From contig JAGTUZ010000325.1 in NCBI GenBank assembly GCA_018224415.1, positions 1 through 5,058 on the forward strand: a stretch of DNA of 5,058 bases, written 5' to 3'. Of this stretch, positions 1-5,058 are shown piece after piece. Positions within the stretch are counted from its first letter, which is position 1, and every line of letters begins with the position of its first letter. The DNA comes from Bacteroidota bacterium (GTDB lineage Bacteria; Bacteroidota; Ignavibacteria; SZUA-365). The notes under the pieces were generated by a model that was given only the letters and a program-made list of their open reading frames with translations, had not been told where the DNA came from and searched no databases. A program made the translations under genes and the position numbers.

Positions 1-58
1 CGATTGTCTCAGGGTTGATGGAAGCCAGGATGAAGCTACGGAGAAATGGCGTACGCAT
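1..58 (-). CDS. Possible N-terminus of a further minus-strand gene (partial, runs off window)
   Basis: An ATG at 58-56 opens a frame that stays open to the window edge, giving 19 codons that begin MRTPFLRSFILASINPETI. An AAAGGG motif on the minus strand (64-69) sits 5 bases before the ATG, a plausible ribosome binding site. The start, with two arginines followed by a short hydrophobic stretch (FILASI), could be the beginning of a signal peptide or membrane anchor, but too little is present to say. By eye, most codons end in G or C, as in the neighbouring genes. It would lie downstream of the sirB1-like gene on the same strand after a gap of 150 bases. The product cannot be named. A competing plus-strand open frame covers the same bases, so the call is tentative. 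Confidence 0.35.
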   Translation of the reverse strand, partial: MRTPFLRSFILASINPETI

Positions 59-208
59 ATACACCCTTTACTGGCTGCGGAAATGGGAAATCAATACATA
101 AATGAAGAATGCACATTCGATTGCCGGGAAACAAGGCCGGTCGCAGTGCAGTGGCTCAGCGGACGATCAGGCGGATCGAATTCCTGCTCGAAGATGTGTC
201 GATGAAGA
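59..208. other. Non-coding gap downstream of the sirB1-like gene
   Basis: About 150 bases without a convincing gene separate the stop of the sirB1-like gene from the possible next minus-strand start. The part around 85-120 is clearly richer in A and T than the rest of the window, as expected of a promoter region, but no pair of -35 and -10 boxes matches a consensus well enough to call. No stem-loop followed by a T-run was found after the sirB1-like stop. The only inverted element is a 4-base CCGG repeat (about 137-152), too weak for a terminator. A short minus-strand frame inside the gap (about 27 codons) shows nothing recognisable. Confidence 0.5.
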
Positions 209-1108
209 TCAGAAGTCCTCGTCCTCTTCGTCGTCGGGATCCTCGTCCATCGTGTTGTTGACCTTGAAGTCGGGATTGATGAAAGAGAGAATCTCCCCGA
301 CGCGCGCAGCCTCCTCGCCTTCCCCCTGCTGCTGGTAAGCGAGATAGAGATTGCGCCACATGCGTTCGATCACGTCGCGGATGGTGACCGGTGTCAGCAT
401 CTCCGGCGTGAGGCGGATGCCGCTGGAGCTGAGCATGAGGCGACACTGGTCACGGGTGATGATGATGCCGCTGTTGAACGCATCGACAAAAAACATGCGC
501 GAACCGTCGTCGTACTGCACAAGGAAATGCATCGGCATGCCGATGCCGTGCAGCTTGATACCGAGACGGTGCGCGAGCACGAGCATCAGGACGGAAAGGG
601 TGATCGGGATGCCCTTGCGGTAATCGATCACCTTGTTGAGGTAGCTGTTGTTGGGATTGTAATAGTCCTCGCGATTCCCGATGAAGCCGAGATCGCTGAA
701 CAGGTAGCTGCGCAGCTTCATGAAGATGTCGAGCGGCGCGGCGCGACCGCCTGCGAGGACGCGGATGTCTGCCGCCATGTCGTCGAGACGGCGCTGGTAA
801 ATCGCGGTGTTGATTTCAGGGAAACCGAATTTGGCAAGGATGAAAGCCGCTTCCTCAAGGTCGACCGGCTGTTCCGGTCCGTCGAACTCCCTGCCGACAC
901 GGCGGAGCGCCGCGCTGCGGCGAATCTCGTTGATCAGCTCGCGCACGACTTCCTGGTGGAGGTTGCCGTGTACGCTCGTCAACTCTCTCAGGCCCTGGAC
1001 AGCGTCTTCTCCCATTACGAGAATTCGTTCGCGGACCGCCGTCTGTACGGATGCCTGAGGATCGTCGAGCAGCGAGTACAGCGCAAAGAGTTCGCGGGTC
1101 GTGCTCAT
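209..1108 (-). CDS. SirB1-family transglutaminase-like protein with N-terminal HEAT-like segment
   Basis: This 299-residue protein belongs to the SirB1/transglutaminase-core-2 family, whose biochemical role is not established. Residues about 7-65 are helical and HEAT-like (ALYSLLDDP, then VRERILVMGEDAV). The core lies at 141-215: GFIGNREDYYNPNNSYLNKV, then RKGIPITLSVLMLVLAHRLG, then GMPMHFLVQ with His194, then VDAF with Asp209. These two residues match the His and Asp of the transglutaminase fold, but the usual catalytic cysteine is absent. The only cysteine is Cys222, outside the expected place. Residues 246-280 resemble the helical, TPR-like end of the family, and 288-299 form a strongly acidic tail. 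There is no signal peptide, so it is probably cytoplasmic. The start overlaps the LOG stop in an ATGA, indicating translational coupling; an AGGA lies very close to the ATG, so its own ribosome binding site is poor. Family assignment is secure; function is unknown. Confidence 0.88.
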   Translation of the reverse strand: MSTTRELFALYSLLDDPQASVQTAVRERILVMGEDAVQGLRELTSVHGNLHQEVVRELINEIRRSAALRRVGREFDGPEQPVDLEEAAFILAKFGFPEINTAIYQRRLDDMAADIRVLAGGRAAPLDIFMKLRSYLFSDLGFIGNREDYYNPNNSYLNKVIDYRKGIPITLSVLMLVLAHRLGIKLHGIGMPMHFLVQYDDGSRMFFVDAFNSGIIITRDQCRLMLSSSGIRLTPEMLTPVTIRDVIERMWRNLYLAYQQQGEGEEAARVGEILSFINPDFKVNNTMDEDPDDEEDEDF

Positions 1109-1929
1109 TTCCTGAGGTACCTGTCAGTCAATTGTCTCTTTAGATAATTAAAGGCTTCTTTGGGAGTATTGCAAGTCTTGAACAGCTGCAAGTCGCCCGG
1201 GCTGATCACGCCCCGGCGGACCAGTTCGTCGAAGTTGATGATCTTGTTCCAGAAATCACCGCCGTAGAGAACGATGAACACATCCTTGCGCAGTTTTTCC
1301 GTCTGCACAAGCGTGAGCACTTCCATCAACTCGTCCATCGTACCGAATCCGCCGGGAAATACCACCAGCGCCTTCGACGGATACACGAACCAGAACTTGC
1401 GCATGAAGAAGTAATGGAATTCGAAATTCAGTTCGGGCGGGATGTACTTGTTGGAGAATTGTTCGAATGGAAGACTGATGTTGAGTCCGATGGACTTCGC
1501 TCCCGCAAGATGCGCGCCACGGTTGGCGGCTTCCATGATGCCCGGACCTCCTCCCGAACAGATCACGAAACGGTTTTGGGAAAGCGTGAGCGACCATTCG
1601 GAAAGCAGCCGCGCCAGTTCGACGGCGTCTTCATAATAGCGCGACATCTCGAGCATGGTCTCCGCCGACTGCAATTGGTCGAGCAGTATCTTCGGCGTCT
1701 TGACCTTGCCCGTACCCTGGATGGCGGAAATCACCAGTTCTTTTTCCGCCTGCGCGTCGGCGCGGGACCGGAGGCGTGCGGAACCAAAAAAGACAATGGT
1801 GTCCTTCACACGCAACTGGCGGAGGCGCCGCTGCGGATGCAGGTATTCCGCGAGCAGGCGCACCGTGCGCGCGTCGGGGCTGGTGAGGAATTCAAGATCC
1901 TTGTACGCTTTTTGGGGCTCGGATGACAT
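1105..1929 (-). CDS. LOG-family (lysine decarboxylase-like) nucleotide 5'-monophosphate phosphoribohydrolase
   Basis: The 274-residue product is a Rossmann-like LOG-family protein, a family often misnamed lysine decarboxylase. Characterised members cleave the N-glycosidic bond of nucleoside 5'-monophosphates, releasing a free base (including cytokinin bases) and ribose 5-phosphate. Visible landmarks are FFGSAR at 47-52, GGGPGIMEAANRGA at 126-139, MRK at 176-178 (the family's substrate-binding Arg-Lys), and the signature PGGFGTMDE at 192-200 with catalytic Glu200. It is longer than the roughly 180-200 residues of compact LOG proteins because of an N-terminal extension (1-40) and an inserted helical stretch at about 53-115. 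ATG at 1929 is the only methionine near the domain start and no ATG or GTG precedes it in frame in the upstream gap, but no Shine-Dalgarno is seen before it. The gene follows the SDR by 56 bases and overlaps the sirB1-like start by 4. The physiological substrate cannot be told from the sequence. Confidence 0.92.
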   Translation of the reverse strand: MSSEPQKAYKDLEFLTSPDARTVRLLAEYLHPQRRLRQLRVKDTIVFFGSARLRSRADAQAEKELVISAIQGTGKVKTPKILLDQLQSAETMLEMSRYYEDAVELARLLSEWSLTLSQNRFVICSGGGPGIMEAANRGAHLAGAKSIGLNISLPFEQFSNKYIPPELNFEFHYFFMRKFWFVYPSKALVVFPGGFGTMDELMEVLTLVQTEKLRKDVFIVLYGGDFWNKIINFDELVRRGVISPGDLQLFKTCNTPKEAFNYLKRQLTDRYLRK

Positions 1930-1946
1930 GGACAGCTCGGGATGGT

Positions 1947-1977
1947 GTGACGGATGCGGTGATGTGCGCGTGACGGA
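1947..1977 (-). repeat. 8-base direct repeat in the SDR-LOG gap
   Basis: The octamer TCCGTCAC (minus strand) occurs twice, at 1970-1977 and 1947-1954, with start points 23 bases apart, about two turns of the helix, just upstream of the LOG start codon. Such spacing could suit a dimeric or paired DNA-binding protein, but no palindromic structure or recognisable promoter boxes accompany it. It may be coincidence. Confidence 0.2.
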
Positions 1978-1985
1978 CGGCTCGC

Positions 1986-2708
1986 TCAGACTGCGGCGGC
2001 GCCGCCGGTGACGGGCAGCACATGCCCGGTAATATAGGAGGTTCCTTCTGCGAGGAAAAGCACGGCCGCGGCGAGATCGTCTGGGGTGCCGTAGCGCTGC
2101 ATGGGGAAACGGGTCGCCGGAATGTGGTCGATACTCTCCTCCCCCGGAACGATGATGACGCCGGGCGCAACGGCATTGACGCGGATATCAGGTGCCAGGG
2201 CCTTGGCCATGGCGCGTGTGAGCATGATGATGCCCGCTTTGGAGACGTTGTAGGGGATGTGCTTCATCCACGGTTCGAAGCCGCCCGCGCTGGCCAGATT
2301 GACCACGCAACCTCCGGCTGCGCGCAGCAGCGGTGCAAGTGCCTGGGTGAGAAAGAACGGCGCTTTCGTGTTGACGGCGATGGTATCGTCCCAGATTTGC
2401 TCGCTCACCTCGTCGAACGCCGCAGTGGGAAAGACGCCGGCATTGTTGACCAGCACGTCGAGACGGTCGACACGTGCGGCGATCTCGTCGGCAATGTGAC
2501 GGATGTGCTCTCCCCTTCGAAGATCACCGGTTACGGAAAAGACATCTGCCCCGCGCTCGCGCACGCCGGCGTCGGCCTCACGCAGACCATCGACACTGTC
2601 GTGGGCGTGGAGAATGAGATCGTAGCCACTCTCGGCAAAGGCGTACGCAAGCTGCCTTCCGAGACGGCGTCCCGAACCGGTGATGAAAACACGTTTCTTC
2701 TGGGGCAT
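1986..2708 (-). CDS. Short-chain dehydrogenase/reductase, pteridine-reductase-like
   Basis: This 240-residue classical-length SDR should be an NAD(P)H-dependent oxidoreductase in the cytoplasm. The cofactor motif at 10-17 reads TGSGRRLG, not the common TGxxxGIG; the Arg-Arg/Lys-Arg form is typical of pteridine reductases (protozoan PTR1, bacterial FolM). The following LHAHDS (33-38) parallels the LHYHRS loop of PTR1. Other SDR landmarks are intact: NNAG at 88-91, Asn113, Ser140, and YNVSK at 153-157 giving Tyr153 and Lys157, then NAVAPGVI at 178-185. The start is well supported by GGAGGGG just upstream. It follows the folate-binding ygfZ-like gene by 64 bases, which favours a pterin or folate substrate, though this is an inference. 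SDR substrate specificity is hard to read from sequence, and a generic oxidoreductase such as a 3-oxoacyl reductase-like enzyme remains possible. The SDR fold is certain; the pteridine role is moderately likely. Confidence 0.9.
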   Translation of the reverse strand: MPQKKRVFITGSGRRLGRQLAYAFAESGYDLILHAHDSVDGLREADAGVRERGADVFSVTGDLRRGEHIRHIADEIAARVDRLDVLVNNAGVFPTAAFDEVSEQIWDDTIAVNTKAPFFLTQALAPLLRAAGGCVVNLASAGGFEPWMKHIPYNVSKAGIIMLTRAMAKALAPDIRVNAVAPGVIIVPGEESIDHIPATRFPMQRYGTPDDLAAAVLFLAEGTSYITGHVLPVTGGAAAV

Positions 2709-2710
2709 GT

Positions 2711-2717
2711 CCCCTCC
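2711..2717 (-). promoter_or_regulatory. Strong Shine-Dalgarno sequence of the SDR gene
   Basis: GGAGGGG on the minus strand lies just before the ATG at 2708. The GGAGG core (2713-2717) leaves a 4-base spacer. It is the best ribosome binding site in the window and fixes the SDR start. Confidence 0.7.
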
Positions 2718-2772
2718 GCTGCAGGGTGAAACGGATTGTTGCGGACAAGATAGGACACGAGACGATGCCGCG

Positions 2773-3741
2773 CTACCCGATCACCTCGACCTCCGCCTCC
2801 CCGCAGCGCAGACGGGTGCCCGGCGCCGTATGGGCGTTGCGTACGAGGCCGATGCCCAGCATGGCCTTCTCTCCCGGATGGAACGCCACGGTTGTGACGA
2901 GACCGGCAACGGCACCGTCGGCGCTCAGCACAGCACCGTGCGCGACCGCGTCGCTGCCCGGTCCGGAGAAGCGCAGGCGGCACGGATGCCGCTGCACCTT
3001 GTCGTAGCTGTCGAGGCGCGCGATCACTTCCTGGCCGATGAAACAGCCCTTGCGGAAATCCACCGCCTGTCCGGCACCTGCTTCGAGGGGATTGGAATGT
3101 TCGCCCATCTCCGCTCCCATGGCCGGCAGCAGCCGCTCGATGCGCCAAAGCGCGAAGGCCTCATCGCTGATGACGGAGAGGCCGGCACTGTCCTCCATAT
3201 ATCGGAGTACGGCATCCGAATCTTCGGCGACGACGAGCAGGCGCAGGCCGGGACCGGACACACTGTCGTGACGCAGCAGGTCGACGGCGTGGCCGTCGAT
3301 GCTCACGGTTGCGGCCTTCCCCGCTGGGGGAAGTTCGAAACCGAAGGGAATCGTTGACGGGTCATCGGGAAGATTGAAAACGGACACCTGGCGCACCGTG
3401 GCGCTGGCGTCTTCGTATGTGCAGTCTTCCATGATGGTGAATTTCTCGAGCCAGGCGTGCACGTCCGGCGTTCTGCCCGGCGAGGTCAGCAGTCGCAGGC
3501 CTCCCTCTTCCACCGTGACCAGCAGCGCGTCGATAACACGCCCTTTCTCCGTGGTCAGCAGCGTCTCGCGCAGCTCGCCGTCGCCGAGGTTGTCGATGCG
3601 CGCGCTGGAGAGGCGGTGCAGCAGGTCCCGCGCGTCGTTGCCACGCATGCGCAGCAGACCGCGTCCCGCTTCCGTGCGCAGGAAGGGACCCGCGGTAGCG
3701 TGATGGAATTGGTCGAGAATCTGTTCGTCCGTCAACGGCAT
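2773..3741 (-). CDS. ygfZ: YgfZ/GcvT-like folate-binding protein
   Basis: The 322-residue product matches the YgfZ family (E. coli YgfZ is of similar length), which is related to the glycine-cleavage T-protein and the C-terminal part of sarcosine dehydrogenases. Known members bind tetrahydrofolate and help make or repair certain iron-sulphur enzymes, including the tRNA-modifying MiaB, in the cytoplasm. The N-terminal folate-binding fold shows LLRMRGNDARDLLHRLSS (29-46) and a TLLTTEKGR-like segment (60-68). The hallmark KGCFIGQE is at 231-238 with the conserved Cys233, followed by ARLDSYDKVQR; the C-terminal barrel-like domain covers about 250-322. GAGG at 3749-3752 gives a 7-base spacer to the ATG. 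The gene begins 4 bases after the pyrD stop, so it is surely transcribed with pyrD. An aminomethyltransferase (GcvT) is excluded by the KGCxxGQE motif and the short length. Confidence 0.93.
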   Translation of the reverse strand: MPLTDEQILDQFHHATAGPFLRTEAGRGLLRMRGNDARDLLHRLSSARIDNLGDGELRETLLTTEKGRVIDALLVTVEEGGLRLLTSPGRTPDVHAWLEKFTIMEDCTYEDASATVRQVSVFNLPDDPSTIPFGFELPPAGKAATVSIDGHAVDLLRHDSVSGPGLRLLVVAEDSDAVLRYMEDSAGLSVISDEAFALWRIERLLPAMGAEMGEHSNPLEAGAGQAVDFRKGCFIGQEVIARLDSYDKVQRHPCRLRFSGPGSDAVAHGAVLSADGAVAGLVTTVAFHPGEKAMLGIGLVRNAHTAPGTRLRCGEAEVEVIG

Positions 3742-3745
3742 GAGT

Positions 3746-4693
3746 CTACCTCGCTTTCACGAATCCGGGGGCAGCCACTCCTTCGGGAATGCGCAGTCCG
3801 CCCACCAGTTCCTGTATGTCATTGATGCCTTCCGCCTCGCAGTAGACCTCCATGCCCGCGGCGATTTTCGCTCCGGCGTCGGGGTCACGGAAGCTCGCCG
3901 TGCCGACCTGCACGGCGGAGGCGCCGACGAGGAGGAATTCGATGGCGTCTTCCCAGGTCGTGATACCGCCAATGCCGACGATGGGAATGGTGACGGCCTT
4001 GTAGACCTCGAACACCTTGGCGAGGGCCACGGGTTTGATGGCCGGACCGCTGAGTCCGCCGGTAATGGTCGAGAGCACGGGCCGCCGCGTTTGCAGGTTG
4101 ACCGCCATGCCGACCAGGGTGTTGATCAGCGAGACCGCGTCGGCGCCCTCGGCCTCGCAGGCCTTCGCGAAGTCGCCGATGTGCGTGACGTTGGGTGTGA
4201 GCTTGATGATGAGCGGACGCTTCGTGCGCTTGCGCAGTTCGCGGGTGATGGCTTCGGTCATGTCGCAGCGCGTGCCGAAGTTGAGTCCGCCTTCCTTCAC
4301 GTTCGGACAGCTGACATTGATCTCGTACCCGGCAATGCCATCCTCGTCTTCCAGCCGCTCGAGCACATCGACGTACTCGTCGAGACTGCTTGCCGCGATA
4401 TTGACAACAATCGCGGTGTCGATACGTCGAAGGTACGGCAGCTTGTCCCGCACAAACGCGTCGATACCGACGTTGGCGAGTCCGATGGAATTGAGCATGC
4501 CGGCCGGAGTTTCGGCGATGCGCGTGGGCGCATTGCCCTGCCGCGGCAGCCAGCTGACGGACTTGGTCACGATGCCGCCGAGTTGCGAGAGGTCGGTGTA
4601 CGGCGCGGCCTCATTGCCGTAGCCGAAGGTGCCGGATGCGACGAGCACGCGATTTTTCAGATGCATGCCGCCGAGAGTGAACGAGGTGTTCAT
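3746..4693 (-). CDS. pyrD: Dihydroorotate dehydrogenase, class 1B catalytic subunit
   Basis: The 315-residue enzyme oxidises dihydroorotate to orotate using FMN, the fourth step of pyrimidine synthesis, in the cytoplasm. It is a TIM-barrel with TKS at 43-45 (FMN-contacting Lys44), GMLNSIGLAN at 65-74, and NVSCPNVKEGG at 126-136 carrying the catalytic base Cys129. A cysteine base is characteristic of class 1; class 2 membrane enzymes use serine. Further landmarks are IIKLTPNV at 162-169, GGLSGPAIKP at 212-221 and GIGGI at 240-244, which bind FMN. Length is normal for the class. The preceding pyrK marks it as class 1B, a heterotetramer that delivers electrons to NAD+. The ATG overlaps the pyrK stop (ATGA) and no Shine-Dalgarno is visible before it, so translation probably depends on ribosomes finishing pyrK. 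This keeps the two subunits in step. Confidence 0.97.
   Translation of the reverse strand: MNTSFTLGGMHLKNRVLVASGTFGYGNEAAPYTDLSQLGGIVTKSVSWLPRQGNAPTRIAETPAGMLNSIGLANVGIDAFVRDKLPYLRRIDTAIVVNIAASSLDEYVDVLERLEDEDGIAGYEINVSCPNVKEGGLNFGTRCDMTEAITRELRKRTKRPLIIKLTPNVTHIGDFAKACEAEGADAVSLINTLVGMAVNLQTRRPVLSTITGGLSGPAIKPVALAKVFEVYKAVTIPIVGIGGITTWEDAIEFLLVGASAVQVGTASFRDPDAGAKIAAGMEVYCEAEGINDIQELVGGLRIPEGVAAPGFVKAR
3749..3752 (-). promoter_or_regulatory. Shine-Dalgarno of the ygfZ gene inside the pyrD 3' end
   Basis: GAGG on the minus strand lies immediately before the pyrD stop codon and 7 bases upstream of the ygfZ ATG. It supports this start and shows that ygfZ has its own ribosome entry despite the tight packing. 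Confidence 0.6.
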
Positions 4694-5058
4694 GCGTGGT
4701 GATGTTCGTGGAAATGAATGTCTTGCGAATCGAAACAGGGTCCCTCGGTGCAGACCATCGCGTATTTCCGCTCCCCTTCCGTGCGTTCGATCGGACAGCC
4801 CTGGCAGATGCCGATGCCGCAGGCCATTTCCGACTCGAGCGACAACTCACAGGGAATGCCGCGCAGGGACGCGAATTCCTGCGTTGCCTTCAGCATGGCA
4901 TTCGGACCGCAGGCGAAGATGCGCGGGCGTTCGATGCCATAATCCGAGAGGGACTGCTCCATGAGCGCGATGACGGTCCCGTGGAAACCGAGGCTCCCGT
5001 CATCGGTGGCGACCTGCAGGTTGACCAGTCCGCGCGACACCACGCGTTCGGCGCAACG
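4690..5058 (-). CDS. pyrK: Dihydroorotate dehydrogenase electron-transfer subunit, C-terminal half (partial)
   Basis: This is the last 122 residues of PyrK; the frame stays open to the window edge, so the start and roughly half of the usual 250-260 residues (the FAD-binding barrel) lie outside. PyrK carries FAD and a [2Fe-2S] cluster and passes electrons from PyrD to NAD+. In fragment numbering, the ferredoxin-reductase-like NAD-binding part shows ATDDGSLGFHG at 17-27 and FACGPNAML at 48-56. The cluster-binding cysteines follow: Cys80, Cys85, Cys88 (MACGIGICQGC) and Cys103 (AMVC). An extra Cys108 stands in GPCF, where I recall a hydrophobic residue (GPVF or GPIF) in known PyrK proteins. The protein ends in an unusual His-rich tail, HFHEHHHA. 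The GTG codon at 5043-5041 is an internal valine, not the start. The stop overlaps the pyrD ATG by 4 bases. Confidence 0.94.
   Translation of the reverse strand, partial: RCAERVVSRGLVNLQVATDDGSLGFHGTVIALMEQSLSDYGIERPRIFACGPNAMLKATQEFASLRGIPCELSLESEMACGIGICQGCPIERTEGERKYAMVCTEGPCFDSQDIHFHEHHHA

Noticed and set aside
85..120. A sigma-factor promoter in the A/T-rich stretch
   Set aside because: Candidate boxes such as TTGTTT with CATTCT at 17-base spacing match the consensus poorly (about half of the -10 positions), and no better pair was found.
2..205. Plus-strand open frame of 67 codons as the tail of a convergent gene
   Set aside because: By eye its codons show a much weaker G/C preference at the third position than the real genes here, its product is not recognisable, and its start is outside the window. 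It is kept only as an alternative under the left-end finding.
527..1147. A 206-codon plus-strand open frame opposite the sirB1-like gene
   Set aside because: It is antisense to a conserved family member and shows no domain or ribosome binding site of note.
1994..2007. A 14-base perfect GC palindrome (CGGCGGCGCCGCCG)
   Set aside because: It lies inside the SDR coding end, encoding Gly-Gly-Ala-Ala. It has no loop and no following T-run, so neither a terminator nor an operator is supported.
2022..2729. A 235-codon plus-strand open frame opposite the SDR
   Set aside because: It is a shadow of the SDR gene, whose motifs and ribosome binding site are clear; the plus-strand product has no recognisable family.
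2680..3357. A 225-codon plus-strand open frame opposite the ygfZ gene
   Set aside because: It is a mirror frame of ygfZ; its low-complexity Arg/Gly/Ala-rich product does not look like a real protein.
3740..4702. A 320-codon plus-strand open frame covering pyrD
   Set aside because: It lies wholly antisense to an unmistakable pyrD. Its translation is rich in Arg, Gly, Asp and His with no recognisable domain, as expected of the mirror of a GC-rich gene.

Overview
The window is an ordinary-looking, gene-dense bacterial chromosome segment. Essentially all of its coding capacity lies on the minus strand, as one run of six co-directional genes read from right to left. In transcription order they are: the 3' half of pyrK (electron-transfer subunit of dihydroorotate dehydrogenase), pyrD (class 1B catalytic subunit), a YgfZ/GcvT-like folate-binding protein, a short-chain dehydrogenase with a pteridine-reductase-type cofactor signature, a LOG-family (lysine-decarboxylase-like) nucleotide hydrolase, and a SirB1-type transglutaminase-fold protein. 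No rRNA, tRNA, mobile element, CRISPR array or clear terminator was seen.

Organism: the genes are clearly GC-rich by eye, and pyrimidine synthesis uses the PyrK/PyrD class 1B enzyme. The SirB1-type protein carries an N-terminal HEAT-like segment, an arrangement I associate with Bacteroidota and Chlorobiota/Ignavibacteriota relatives. Some genes have a good Shine-Dalgarno sequence (ygfZ, the SDR) while others have none visible (pyrD, LOG). This fits a free-living bacterium of the Bacteroidota-Chlorobiota-Ignavibacteriota group, but the assignment is weak and rests on remembered family resemblance, not on a search.

Layout: pyrK and pyrD overlap by 4 bases (ATGA), pyrD and ygfZ are 4 bases apart, ygfZ and the SDR are 64 bases apart, the SDR and LOG gene are 56 bases apart, and LOG and sirB1-like overlap by 4 bases (ATGA). 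The first three genes are very likely co-transcribed and the last two form a second tightly coupled pair. The two gaps of about 60 bases contain no recognisable terminator, so one long operon is possible. Positions 59-208 are a short non-coding gap. Positions 1-58 may hold the start of a further minus-strand gene.

How the genes work together: PyrK and PyrD form one enzyme that oxidises dihydroorotate and passes electrons through FMN, an iron-sulphur cluster and FAD to NAD+. YgfZ is a folate-binding protein that supports iron-sulphur enzymes, and the adjacent SDR looks like a pterin/folate-type reductase. A folate and iron-sulphur theme linked to pyrimidine synthesis is therefore a reasonable inference, not something the sequence proves. 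I found no convincing evidence of an undescribed multi-gene system. The points most worth checking are the altered cofactor loop of the SDR, the missing catalytic cysteine and acidic tail of the SirB1-type protein, and the His-rich tail of PyrK.
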